Part shown: in pieces, positions 9,601 to 17,067 of the stretch | Layout of the letters: the number at the start of each line of letters is the position of its first letter | Position numbering within the stretch: the first letter of the stretch is position 1 | Source: Opitutus sp. | GTDB lineage: Bacteria > Verrucomicrobiota > Verrucomicrobiae > Opitutales > Opitutaceae | Assembly: GCA_009695065.1 (NCBI GenBank) | Contig: SIBR01000029.1 | Span: 1-46,086 of the forward strand | Length of the DNA stretch: 46,086 nt | Direction: 5' to 3' | The notes under the pieces: generated by a model | Seen by the model: only the letters and a program-made list of their open reading frames with translations | Told to the model about the DNA's origin: nothing | The model's database searches: none | Translations under genes and position numbers: made by a program

Positions 9601-9797
9601 TCCCGCGTGTCGAACCGCAGCTTGGCTTCGCGCGTTTCCTCGTCCGGACCGTGGCACTTGAAGCACATGTCCGATAGCATGGGCCGAATGTCGCGCTGGA
9701 AGCTCACCGGCGCATTGGCGGCGGCGGCGCACTCCGCGCCTGCCATGCCGAGGGCGAAATAGGTCAGCGATCGAAGGAAAACTGGGGAGCGATTCAT
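6669..9797 (-). CDS. PSCyt1 - DUF1549 - LamG - DUF1553 protein (Planctomycete-type cytochrome C)
   Basis: A 1042-residue exported protein. The ATG at 9797 precedes a signal peptide (residues 1-28). Residues about 33-125 are a PSCyt1 domain with a CFKCH heme motif at 45-49. DUF1549 covers about 155-360 and contains a second CxxCH, CARCH, at 335-339 within GCARCHDHKYDP. A LamG/concanavalin-like domain lies at about 430-610 (FEPEATG, WSIGVWVKP, YVDGVSVPLN, GQLDELRLLRRAV). DUF1553 occupies about 745-1020 (NRLGLARWL, VNRLWQQCFGEGLVRT, TNTPMQALVMLND). The heme motifs suggest electron transfer and the LamG domain suggests carbohydrate binding, but the family has no demonstrated reaction. It is the first gene of a pair with the DUF1501 gene, three bases downstream. 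The upstream in-frame extension to 10061 lacks protein-like features and was not used. Confidence 0.92.
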   Translation of the reverse strand: MNRSPVFLRSLTYFALGMAGAECAAAANAPVSFQRDIRPMLSDMCFKCHGPDEETREAKLRFDTRDGAMRVREGFAAIVPGKPEESELILRISSSDPDERMPPVEKHPQPLTPKQIELFRQWIAQGASWDEHWSFKAPVSAPVPAMNAALGLVRNPIDNFVGAWLAHEKLKFAPEAAKATLIRRVTFDLTGLPPTLEEIDAFLSDKSADAYDRLVGRLLQSPRYGERMAQDWLDLARYADTNGYFTDTNRQIWPWRDWVINAFNRNMPFDQFTVEQLAGDLIPQPSLEQRIATGFNRNSMTNNESGSIDEEFRVEFVADRLQTTGTVWLGVTVGCARCHDHKYDPISQKEFYQLFAFFNNSTEKGLVEAQDPPPVLDVATGRQQTELAELTASRRAAEASFAQLAETMRGPMAVWEKGAADELAPPQDKLALHVGFEPEATGVEEKGSFKYGTGLVGEAASFDGMQHLEAPADLALGADQPWSIGVWVKPTGSLSGVLGKIEPQGERRGFEIVWKKGRFLVNLVSKWGVDAIEVLTRDATRSNDWQQVIVSYDGSRKSSGMRIYVDGVSVPLNIMRDTLTGPTDNHEPWRIGRRDSGLGFYGQLDELRLLRRAVDDSAAQAWYWSDRLCGTLALAPEKRDEGKKQWLSDYYVSRHGSGSIRDAHQAMSVARKAEAAYRGRLPKTLVMQDLPEPRPTHLLKRGQYDQPGEAVHADVPASLPPFAADFPRNRLGLARWLTAPNHPLTARVEVNRLWQQCFGEGLVRTINDFGSQGEPPTHPELLDWLAVQFVKGGWDMKAMLRLIVTSATYRQDSVPAADLLARDPENRLLARGPRFRLPAEMIRDQALAASGLLVERIGGPSVKPYQPPGLWEVVTYDAEVSYEQDPGEGLWRRSLYTFWKRQVPPPGMLTFDSPTRETCVVSRPRTNTPMQALVMLNDETYVEAARALAALTLANGGKSTTDRLTFAFRRATSRAPEKSELAILQGLYDRQRKRFAANARAAKELVSVGVSRFGRERDPVELAAWTAVAQTLVNLDETITRR

Positions 9798-10113
9798 CGG
9801 CAGCGGTTGGACCGGGAATTTCCGGTTGGGCACTAGGGTACCGCAATAAAAAGGACACACGTCCGCGGTACCAGCAAGGGGTTTCGGCGCAATGCCGCGC
9901 GCACTTTCGTGTGACGATTTTCTGCGGAGTGAACGACGTCCGTCGCCACGAAATAGCCGGAGCGGGCACGCCTCCCGGATCCGTTGGGGCCTTAGCCGCA
10001 GGCGGGGAGCACCGGCTGTGCCCTGACGCGTAACTTGCCGCAGTTTCGGCATATCTTGCAACGGACGGCCCTAGACTTGCCCCGGACGGCCAAGCGCCTA
10101 CCGTCCGCACCCT
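9798..10113. promoter_or_regulatory. Divergent intergenic region, PSCyt1 operon / hemX-hemA
   Basis: About 316 bases between divergent transcription units. It must contain promoters for both directions, but no box pair or repeat stands out and no small gene was recognised. Confidence 0.35.
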
Positions 10114-10962
10114 ATGTTCGCCGAACTCACCGACCGCATGTGGCTCTGGGCCGCCGCGGCTTTTTATCTGGCGGGGTTCGCGCAGGGCACATTTTCTCTC
10201 CTCCGCCAGGGCCGGCCGGCCGGCGCGACGACTTACGGTTTGATTGCCATCGGGTATCTCCTGCAACTCACCGGGCTCGGCGTGCGTGGCCGCATGGTCG
10301 GCGGCTGCCCGCTCGGCAATCCATTCGAGATTTTCCAGTTTACCGCCTGGTCCGCCATCACGCTCTACCTCGTCGTTGGAGTGACGTTTCGCAAAAGCCT
10401 GCTGGGCTACTTCACCTCCTGCCTCGCGGCCGCGCTGACGCTGTTGTCACTGAGCATTCCCGCATGGGATGCCGCGCGCCGGACCGGCATCTTCGTCGGC
10501 AACCCGTGGATCGAACTGCACGCGGCGCTCGCCCTGTTCAGCTACGGCGTGTTCGCGCTGCTCTCGCTCACCTCGCTCATGTTTTTGCTGCGCAATTATT
10601 CGCTCAAGAACAAGCACGTCGGCGGCTGGTTTTCCTTCCTGCCTTCGATCCTGGACCTCGATCAAATCAGCGTCCGCCTGCTCGGTGCCGGCGTCGCGAT
10701 CCTCACCTCCTCTCTGGTCGTGGGCTCCGTCTACTGGCTGCGGGACCTTTCGTCGGTCAATTTCACCAAGCTCTTCGTCACCGTTTTTGTCTGCATCGCC
10801 TACGGGATCACGCTGGCCCTGCGCTTGAACGGCCGGTTGCTGGCGCAACGGTTCGCTTGGACCTGCCTCATCCTGTTCGCGGCGGCGTTGCTTTCCCTCG
10901 GACCTGTCGACGCCAGCCGGCATTCGACCGTCCCCGTGACCGCCCGGAGCGTACAACCATGA
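10114..10962 (+). CDS. hemX: HemX/CcsA-like cytochrome c assembly family membrane protein
   Basis: A 282-residue integral membrane protein of the CcsA/CcmC/HemX family (COG0755), with about eight hydrophobic segments. GNPFEIFQF near residues 69-77 and the histidine in ELHAALALFSYGVFALLSL at about 135 are typical family features; the histidine is a candidate heme ligand. In many bacteria hemX lies directly upstream of hemA and affects glutamyl-tRNA reductase level, while CcsA relatives deliver heme for cytochrome c maturation. Here the stop overlaps the hemA start as ATGA, so the two genes are translationally coupled, which favours the HemX assignment. Without other ccs genes in the window the choice between HemX and CcsA stays open. 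Confidence 0.82.
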   Translation: MFAELTDRMWLWAAAAFYLAGFAQGTFSLLRQGRPAGATTYGLIAIGYLLQLTGLGVRGRMVGGCPLGNPFEIFQFTAWSAITLYLVVGVTFRKSLLGYFTSCLAAALTLLSLSIPAWDAARRTGIFVGNPWIELHAALALFSYGVFALLSLTSLMFLLRNYSLKNKHVGGWFSFLPSILDLDQISVRLLGAGVAILTSSLVVGSVYWLRDLSSVNFTKLFVTVFVCIAYGITLALRLNGRLLAQRFAWTCLILFAAALLSLGPVDASRHSTVPVTARSVQP

Positions 10963-12065
10963 GCACGGGCGGACTTTTCGTCATCGGGGCGACCCACCAT
11001 CGCGCGCCGCTCACCGTGCGCGAGATGCTCTCGTTGAGCGAGGACGCCGCCGCGCAATTGCGCACGGACCTCACCCGCATCGCCGGACTCAAGGAATTCG
11101 CGGTGCTCAGCACCTGCAATCGCATCGAGTTCTACGGCTTGGCCGCGACCGCCGAAGTCGCCGCCCGCGTCGCCGCCGCCTTCTGCGAACGCCAGCGCTT
11201 CGACGCGGTGGAATTCGAAAAATTCCGGCTTGAGCTGCGCGACCGCGAGGCCGTGCAACACCTGCTCGAAGTGTCCGCCGGCCTCGATTCCCAGATGTTG
11301 GGCGAGACGGAAATTTTCGGTCAGGTGAAGGCCGCCTACGCGCTCGCCCAGAAGCGTGGCTCGACCGGTCCCGTGCTCAATCGCGTTTTTCAAAAGGGTT
11401 TTCAAGCCGCCAAGCACGTTCGCACCACCACCGCGATCACCGCGGGCCAGGTCAGCGTGGCCAACGTCGCGGTCGATCTGGCCCTGACGATTTTTGGCAG
11501 CCTGGAAACGACGCGCATTCTGCTCATGGGGGCCGGAGACATCGGCGAAAAAACCGCCAAGGCCTTCCAAAGCCGGGGCGCCGCCGCGCTCACCGTGGCC
11601 AGCCGCCGGTTCGAGCGTGCGATGGAACTCGCCACCACGCACGGTGCGAGCGCCATGCCTTTCGACCAATGTGAAGCCCGGCTCGGCGAATTCGATGTGG
11701 TCGTCTGCGCGACCTCCGCACCGGGCACCGTGGTTTCCCTCGCCGCCGCGAAGAGGGCGATGCACAAGCGGCCCGCGCAACCACTGTTCTTCATCGACCT
11801 GGCCCTGCCGCGCGACGTCGACCCGGCGGTCGCGAAGATTCCCAACGTGTTTCTCTACAACCTCGACGACCTCGCCAAGATCGCCGAAGAAAACCGGGCG
11901 GCCCGCGAAGCGGAAATTTCGAAATGCCGCGAAATCGTCGCGGCCAAGGCCGACGCGCTCTGGCGTCAGGTGGCTGCCCAGGTGGACGCCGCGCGCGCGC
12001 CGTTGGCACCGGCGGTCAACGCCGGTCCGGGCGGCGACCGCGTGGTTCCATTGCCCCGCGTTTGA
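10959..12065 (+). CDS. hemA: Glutamyl-tRNA reductase
   Basis: A 368-residue enzyme that reduces glutamyl-tRNA(Glu) to glutamate-1-semialdehyde with NADPH, the first committed step of C5-pathway tetrapyrrole synthesis in the cytoplasm. Family landmarks are GATHHRAPLTVRE at 10-22, the nucleophile Cys53 in LSTCNRIEFY, GETEIFGQVKAAY, and the NADPH-binding LLMGAGDIGEKTAKAF with VASRR after it. The C-terminal dimerisation region is short: after PRDVDPAV and YNLDDL only about 55 residues follow, compared with an E. coli protein of about 418 residues. The ATG at 10959 overlaps the hemX stop. A large part of this frame also stays open upstream of the ATG, inside hemX, but without homology. Confidence 0.96.
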   Translation: MSTGGLFVIGATHHRAPLTVREMLSLSEDAAAQLRTDLTRIAGLKEFAVLSTCNRIEFYGLAATAEVAARVAAAFCERQRFDAVEFEKFRLELRDREAVQHLLEVSAGLDSQMLGETEIFGQVKAAYALAQKRGSTGPVLNRVFQKGFQAAKHVRTTTAITAGQVSVANVAVDLALTIFGSLETTRILLMGAGDIGEKTAKAFQSRGAAALTVASRRFERAMELATTHGASAMPFDQCEARLGEFDVVVCATSAPGTVVSLAAAKRAMHKRPAQPLFFIDLALPRDVDPAVAKIPNVFLYNLDDLAKIAEENRAAREAEISKCREIVAAKADALWRQVAAQVDAARAPLAPAVNAGPGGDRVVPLPRV

Positions 12066-12069
12066 CGGC

Positions 12070-12720
12070 CTAACCCGGCTCCGGCCGTGGCACCGCCGGC
12101 CGGCCCGAGCGCCGCGCGCGCCCGCGCCGCCGTGTCGCCGGGCGCTTTTTCCGGCGCATAAACGGGCAGGAACAGCAGGCACCCCGGCACCGTTCGGTCC
12201 CCTTCGATCAAGCCAATGCGGTGCGGGATCACCGGCGCGCCGGTCCGCATGGCCTGCTCGGCGGCGCCGCGCGATTGCGGGCCAGCGGCTCGATTTCCGT
12301 GACAAGAAAGACTTCCGGTTTTTGACCAAGACGTTCGGCCGTGAATTCCGGACGCCCCGCGGAGCGAATGCGGGCTTCCACGGCATCCAACTGCGCCCGC
12401 GGCACGCGCTGCACATAGCCGAGTCCGACCACCCCTTCGTCGAAGAACGGCGTCACCGCGTTCGCATGCCGCGTCTATTGCGTGGAGAAAGGTTCGCCAC
12501 CCGACTCCACCAGCACCCGGCCGCCGGAAAGCGCCTGACTCACGGCCTGAAATCGCGCGTCGATGGCCACCAACACCCGCTCCTTCAGCCGTTCAAACCG
12601 CGCCGCGTCCTATCGCGCGATCTCATCGCGGACCGAATACCAGATGGCCCCCGAAAGCACGAGCCCCGCGATCAACACCAGCCACGGCCGCGCCGCACTG
12701 CGCAAGCGGCGGGGCGTCAA
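12070..12720 (-). pseudogene. Decayed CHASE-domain sensor protein gene
   Basis: Read on the minus strand from about 12720, a frame encodes a basic start and a membrane segment (RPWLVLIAGLVLSGAIWYSV), then a CHASE-like extracytoplasmic sensory domain: ARFERLKERVLVAIDARF, FFDEGVVGLGYVQRVPRAQ, AGRPEFTAERLGQKPEVFLV, TEIEPLARNRAA, then in a shifted frame AAEQAMRTGAPVIPHRIGLI and VPGCLLFLPVYAPEK. Two in-frame TAG stops (12610-12612 and 12475-12477), a deletion with frameshift at about 12262-12276, and loss of everything after the CHASE core (no PAS, GGDEF, EAL or kinase domain remains) show that the gene is dead. The original product was probably a membrane-bound histidine kinase or diguanylate cyclase. 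The remnant abuts the hemA stop codon. CHASE identification rests on remembered family motifs such as GYVQRVP, IEPLA-NR and RTG-P. Confidence 0.78.
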
Positions 12721-12795
12721 GGTGCGAAGGGAACCCGGGCATCGCGGACAACGAAAAAGGCCCGCCCTCGAGTTGGCGAACCCTTCGCGATCTCC

Positions 12796-13959
12796 TTACA
12801 GCCGGCGGAAAAGCCAGTCGGCGGCGGTCCCGCTCGCCGGCACGCTGAGCAGCTCACGCAACCGCTGCGCCTGCTCCCGGGTGCGCTTCAGACGCGCCGG
12901 GTCGTGCAGGCAGGTCTGCAGCTCCGCCGCCAGCGCGTCGGGGGTCGCCGCCCGTTGGATAAACTCCGGATACATCGGCTCACCGAGCAGCAGGTTCGCA
13001 ATCCCGAGATAGTCCACCTGCACCAGCATCCGCCCGAGCAGATAGGTCAGCGGGTTCGCCCGGTAGGCGATCGCCCCCGGAATCGCGGCCAGCGCACAAT
13101 GCATCGACATCGTTCCGCTGGACGTGAGCACGGCCGCGGCGGCGATGGGTTGCGCGCGCGCCGCGTCATGGTCCGGCACCGGCAGCAGCCGCACGTTCGG
13201 CGGCGGATTCGCCGCGCGCAGCACCCGGTGAATCTCCTGGCTCGGGTAGAGCACGACGCCGTCCCGACCGCCGAATTCCTGAAACCCAGCGAGTAACAAG
13301 GGGAAAATCCGGCCGACGGCCTGGGCCCGGCTACCGGGCAGCAGCAACACCGGACCGGCGGCATCGTATTCCACCGGCGCCCCATAGTCGGCCATGACGA
13401 ACGGGTGCCCGACGAAATCGACCGGCAGGGCCGTATCGGCGTAGCATTTCGTTTCGAACGGGAAAAGCACCGCCATCGCGTCCAGATCCCGCGCCATCGT
13501 GAACCGCCGGCCCGCCTTCCACGCCCAGATCTGCGGCGAAATGTAGTAGAGCGCCTTGATCGTCCCGCCGCCCTTGACCGACAGGCCGCGTTCCCGCAGC
13601 GCCGCGGCAAGCCGGAGATTCAAGCCGGGGTAGTCGACGAAACACACCGCGCGCGGCCGGTGCTCCGCAATCCAGCGCAAGGTTTCTAGGAACAGTGCGC
13701 GAAAATATCCGTAGTGCTTCAACACCTCCACGACACCGACGACCGACGAAGCGGTGAGGTCGTGCAGCAGTTGTGCGCCGGCGGCGGCCAGTTGCGGCCC
13801 TCCCAGCGCCGCAATTGAAATTTCGGGACGCTTCGCCCGCAGTTCCCGGACCACACGGGCGGCGTGTTCGTCGCCCGAGTGTTCGCCCGCCACGATCAAC
13901 ACGTCGACGTGCGGGCCCGCCGGGGGCGGCAGGCGAAAAGGCTGCTTTTCCTCAGGCAT
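12796..13959 (-). CDS. lpxB: Lipid-A-disaccharide synthase
   Basis: A 387-residue GT19 glycosyltransferase that joins UDP-2,3-diacylglucosamine and lipid X to form the lipid A disaccharide at the inner face of the cytoplasmic membrane. Landmarks are VAGEHSGDEHAARVVREL near the N-terminus, VDYPGLNLRLA, YYISPQIWAWKAGR, FPFE, VGHPF, LLPGSRAQ and the late TSSGTMSMHCAL and PGAIAYRANPLTYL. Length agrees with the family (about 380). It starts 14 bases after the Gfo/Idh/MocA gene and ends the minus-strand lysS-lol-lpxB block. Its presence shows that the organism makes an LPS-type outer membrane. Confidence 0.96.
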   Translation of the reverse strand: MPEEKQPFRLPPPAGPHVDVLIVAGEHSGDEHAARVVRELRAKRPEISIAALGGPQLAAAGAQLLHDLTASSVVGVVEVLKHYGYFRALFLETLRWIAEHRPRAVCFVDYPGLNLRLAAALRERGLSVKGGGTIKALYYISPQIWAWKAGRRFTMARDLDAMAVLFPFETKCYADTALPVDFVGHPFVMADYGAPVEYDAAGPVLLLPGSRAQAVGRIFPLLLAGFQEFGGRDGVVLYPSQEIHRVLRAANPPPNVRLLPVPDHDAARAQPIAAAAVLTSSGTMSMHCALAAIPGAIAYRANPLTYLLGRMLVQVDYLGIANLLLGEPMYPEFIQRAATPDALAAELQTCLHDPARLKRTREQAQRLRELLSVPASGTAADWLFRRL

Positions 13960-13973
13960 GCTCCGGGGATTCT

Positions 13974-14960
13974 TTACTTCGTCGCCTGCGCCCGGATCTG
14001 CTCCGTGATCGCGATCGCCACCTCGAGCGCACTCTTGCCGAGCTGGCCGCCGACCTTCGGCTGCTTCGCCTTCGCCACGCTGTCCACGAAGTGCGCCAGT
14101 TCCAGTGCGAGCGGCTCACCCTTCTCCAGCGGCACGGGCTCGACCGGCACCGCGTTCAAGTCCCCCGGCTTGGCCGCGCCGCTCATCAGCTTCGCGGCAT
14201 ACTCCAGCATGCCGGTCTTGCGGACGAGGTGCCCGCTCTGATTCATGAAATCGAAGGAGAAATAGCCCGTCGGCTGAAACACGCGGATCTCGCGCACCTT
14301 CTTCAAACTCATCCGGCTGGTGCTGAGGTTGGCGACGCAACCGTTCGCAAACTGGATTCGCGCGTTGGCGATGTCCTCGGTCTTCGACAGGACGCTCACC
14401 CCCACGCTGTCGATTTTCTCGACCGGCGATTTCACCAGTTCGAGCACGATGCCGATGTCGTGGATCATCAGGTCGAGCACGACGCCCACCTCGGTGCCGC
14501 GCGGGGTGAAGGGCGCGAGCCGTTCCGCCGTGATGAACTGCGGCGCGCTCACCTCCTTTTCGAGAAAGCCCATCACCGGGTTGAAATGCTCGATGTGCCC
14601 GACCTGCACGATGGCCCCGTGCGCCCGCGCCGCTGCCAGCACCTGCTCCGCCTCGGCCAGCGAGGCACAGATTGGTTTCTCGATCAGGAGGTGGCAGCCG
14701 CTCGCGAGCAACGGCAGCGCCACCGCGGCATGCCGGTCCGTTGGCACGACGATCGACACGGCATCGCAGGCTTCACCGAGCTCCTCGATGCTGGCAAACC
14801 GACGGCAGGCATGCCGCGCCGCGATTTCCGCCGCGCGGACATCGTTCGTCTCATAAAATCCGACCAGCTCCGCACCCGGCAAAGACGCATAAATGCGGGC
14901 ATGATGCTGCCCCAGTGAGCCGACGCCGGCCACGCCACAACGGATTTTCGTCAAAGCCAT
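13974..14960 (-). CDS. Gfo/Idh/MocA family oxidoreductase, lpxB-linked (possible UDP-GlcNAc 3-dehydrogenase)
   Basis: A 328-residue NAD(P)-dependent sugar dehydrogenase. The Rossmann motif GVAGVGSLGQHHARIY opens the protein, EKPICASLAEAEQ contains the conserved EKP lysine, and VGHIEHFNPV and DLMIHDIGIVLEL carry the usual catalytic-region residues, including the histidine of MIHD. It lies 14 bases upstream of lpxB. In organisms such as Leptospira and Acidithiobacillus the Gfo/Idh/MocA enzyme GnnA oxidises UDP-GlcNAc at C3, after which GnnB installs an amino group, giving amide-linked lipid A. The linkage to lpxB makes that role attractive, but no gnnB-like aminotransferase is in the window, so the specific function is inference. 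The family call itself is secure. Confidence 0.9.
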   Translation of the reverse strand: MALTKIRCGVAGVGSLGQHHARIYASLPGAELVGFYETNDVRAAEIAARHACRRFASIEELGEACDAVSIVVPTDRHAAVALPLLASGCHLLIEKPICASLAEAEQVLAAARAHGAIVQVGHIEHFNPVMGFLEKEVSAPQFITAERLAPFTPRGTEVGVVLDLMIHDIGIVLELVKSPVEKIDSVGVSVLSKTEDIANARIQFANGCVANLSTSRMSLKKVREIRVFQPTGYFSFDFMNQSGHLVRKTGMLEYAAKLMSGAAKPGDLNAVPVEPVPLEKGEPLALELAHFVDSVAKAKQPKVGGQLGKSALEVAIAITEQIRAQATK

Positions 14961-15050
14961 GGCGGGAGTGTGGGTCCTGCCACCGCCGCGGCAATACCGT
15001 TGCGCAAACCCGCCAACCGCGAAGTCGCAACCGGCGCTCCGCGCGTCGAC

Positions 15051-15704
15051 CTACCTCAGCACTCCTTCGTGCAAAAACAGGCCGTGATTGGTTTTCTTCG
15101 CGTGCGCGACATTGTGCGTCACCAGCACGAGCGCGGTGCGGGTCTCCCGGCAGAGTTCGAGCAGCAGCTCGACGACGGCGTCGCCGGTGTGTTCATCGAG
15201 GTTGCCCGTCGGCTCGTCGGCCAGGAGCAGCTTGGGCCCGTTCATCAAGGCGCGGGCCACGGCGACCCGCTGACGCTCGCCGCCGGAAAGCTGCGCCGGC
15301 ACGTGCATGGCCCGCTCCGCCAGGCCGACCCGCGCCAGCAGATCTTTCGCGCGCGCCCGCTCCACCGCGCCCGGCGGGCCGATCATCCGCGCCGCCATCA
15401 GCAGATTCTGTAGTGCATCGAGCTCCGGGATGAGATAAAAAGCCTGGAATACCATCCCGAGAAACAAGGCCCGTCGGTCGGCCGTCGCCGGCCCGCCCGC
15501 CCACGAAAGGTTGCCCGTCTCCGGTTGATCGAGGCCCGAGAGGAGATTCAGCAACGTCGATTTGCCCGAGCCGGATTCGCCCCGGATCGAAACGCTTTCG
15601 CCCGCCGCGACGTCGAGGTTCACGTCGCGCAGCACCTCGATCCGGCGGTCGCCGCTCAGGTAACTCTTCGCGAGGTTGCGCCCGCTGAGCACGAATTCAG
15701 ACAT
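15051..15704 (-). CDS. lolD: ABC transporter ATP-binding protein, LolD type
   Basis: A 217-residue ATPase of the LolD/MacB/FtsE class. Walker A is GESGSGKST at 42-50, the Q-loop is FQ at 86-87, the signature is LSGGERQR at 139-146, Walker B is [13 protein letters not shown] from 159, and the switch histidine is in VTHN. It pairs with the LolC/E-type permease gene, whose stop lies 44 bases upstream. Together they would extract lipoproteins from the inner membrane for transfer by LolA to the outer membrane, driven by ATP hydrolysis. The neighbouring lysS, sugar dehydrogenase and lpxB genes fit an envelope-assembly housekeeping operon. Confidence 0.93.
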   Translation of the reverse strand: MSEFVLSGRNLAKSYLSGDRRIEVLRDVNLDVAAGESVSIRGESGSGKSTLLNLLSGLDQPETGNLSWAGGPATADRRALFLGMVFQAFYLIPELDALQNLLMAARMIGPPGAVERARAKDLLARVGLAERAMHVPAQLSGGERQRVAVARALMNGPKLLLADEPTGNLDEHTGDAVVELLLELCRETRTALVLVTHNVAHAKKTNHGLFLHEGVLR

Positions 15705-15748
15705 GGCGGATCCTCCCCGCTCGTCCCGCCGCGGTGACTGACGGTCGG

Positions 15749-16978
15749 TTATTCACTGCGCAGCGCCTCCACCGGTTTCAACCGCGCCGCACGCCACGCG
15801 GGGAGCAGGCCCGCGGCGGTCGCGCTGACGACCGCACCCACGATGATGACCGCCAACTCGGCCCCCGACGTGTGCGAGGGCAGGTCCACGAAGCCGTAAA
15901 ATTGCTGAAATACCTCCTGGCTCACCGTGGCACGCGCGAGGATGCGGACGATGTCGTTGCGAAACGTGAGCACGACCCACGCCATGCCCAGCCCGGCGGT
16001 CGTGCCCATCACGCCGAGGAAAAAACCCTGCGCGCAGAAACAGATCGCCACATCGCGCGCCCGTCCGCCCAAGGCGCCGAGCAGTCCGATTTCACGGGTC
16101 TTGCGCACGACCGAGATCGTCAGCGAACTCATGATCGAGAGCGCCGCCACGATCACGATGAACGTGAGCAGGAAGAAGATCATGTATTTCTCGAAGCGGA
16201 TGATGTTCTGAAAATCGGCATTCGATTCGAACCAGGTGAGCGCGCGAAAATTCCGGGGCAGCACGCCGGGGAGCGCGGTCGCCGTCCTGAATTCATCGAC
16301 CCCCGGCCGCAGCCGCACGCTGATGCCGTGCACGGACTGGCCGAGGCCGTAGAGTTCCTGTACGAACCGCAGCGACGCGATGGCCATGCTCTTATCGAGG
16401 GCCTGGTGTCCGATTTGAAAAATGCCGACCACCCGCACAGTGCGCGGCAGGGTGATTTCATCGCTCCGCAGCGTCTCGATCAGCAGCGGCGAAAAGACAT
16501 CGATGTTGTCCCCCACCCGCACGCCCAGCGCTTGCGCGAGCTGCAGGCTGAGCACGATCGCATCGTCATCGAGATCGTCGAACCTCCCGGCGACCATGTA
16601 GCGGTTGAAGGGCACGACTCCGCCGATGCGTTGCAGATCGACCCCCTGGATGAGCGAGTAGGCCGGTTTCTTCTGGTATTCCAGCAGCACATTGGCCTGC
16701 GCGTAGGGCGTCGCCGCGAGGACGCCCGGTTGCTGCGCGATCTGCCGGAGGAGCTGGTCCACGTCTCCGATCGCACCGGACGACAGGATCTGGATCTCGC
16801 CCTGCGTATCGACGATCATGCGGCGGATGCCCTGGCCGAATCCGCCCATGATGCTGGTCGAGACCACGAGCAGCAGCACGCCGACGCCCACGCCCAGCGC
16901 CGACATGAATGTGAAAAACGGAAACTTCCGCCCGGTCGGGAAGAGCTGCTTGAAGGCGAGGTAGAGATACCAAGGCAT
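15749..16978 (-). CDS. LolC/LolE-family lipoprotein-releasing ABC permease
   Basis: A 409-residue permease with the LolC/E topology: one N-terminal membrane helix (FFTFMSALGVGVGVLLLVV, about residues 20-40), a large periplasmic MacB-PCD domain to about residue 255, then three helices. The first of these is followed by VRKTREIGLLGALG, and the protein ends in LPAWRAARLKPVEALRSE, both hallmarks of the family. The start is the ATG at 16978, giving MPWYLYLAFKQLFPTGRK as in LolC/E; an upstream in-frame ATG adds residues without similarity. Only one permease gene accompanies lolD, as in bacteria that use a single LolF-type homodimeric permease in place of LolC plus LolE. It follows lysS across a 90-base gap that contains an inverted repeat. 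Confidence 0.93.
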   Translation of the reverse strand: MPWYLYLAFKQLFPTGRKFPFFTFMSALGVGVGVLLLVVSTSIMGGFGQGIRRMIVDTQGEIQILSSGAIGDVDQLLRQIAQQPGVLAATPYAQANVLLEYQKKPAYSLIQGVDLQRIGGVVPFNRYMVAGRFDDLDDDAIVLSLQLAQALGVRVGDNIDVFSPLLIETLRSDEITLPRTVRVVGIFQIGHQALDKSMAIASLRFVQELYGLGQSVHGISVRLRPGVDEFRTATALPGVLPRNFRALTWFESNADFQNIIRFEKYMIFFLLTFIVIVAALSIMSSLTISVVRKTREIGLLGALGGRARDVAICFCAQGFFLGVMGTTAGLGMAWVVLTFRNDIVRILARATVSQEVFQQFYGFVDLPSHTSGAELAVIIVGAVVSATAAGLLPAWRAARLKPVEALRSE

Positions 16979-16990
16979 CGAACTAGATTC

Positions 16991-17062
16991 ACCACAAAGG
17001 CACGGTGCACACGAGGAACTCAATCCAGATTGGCTTCGCTCCGTGCCCTTTGCGCCGGTGGT
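16991..17062. repeat. Imperfect inverted repeat filling the lysS-lolC gap
   Basis: ACCACAAAGGCACGG at 16991-17005 is matched in inverted orientation by 17041-17062, whose complement reads ACCAC, six extra bases (cggcgc), then AAAGGGCACGG. The arms span nearly the whole gap between the lysS stop (17068) and the permease start (16978). In RNA this would make a large bulged hairpin. Its make-up resembles the ACCACAAAGGCAC-type dispersed repeats I recall from Verrucomicrobia and Planctomycetes, so it may be a mobile repeat that has become part of the operon. Confidence 0.6.
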
Positions 17063-17067
17063 TCAAT

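Noticed and set aside
10035..10958. Upstream extension of the hemA frame that would give a 676-residue fusion
   Set aside because: The extension lies inside hemX in another frame and has no homology. The ATG overlapping the hemX stop begins exactly at the conserved HemA N-terminus.
12721..12795. T-rich terminator after lpxB
   Set aside because: On the minus strand a run of five T follows GC-rich sequence, but no stem pairs convincingly with it.
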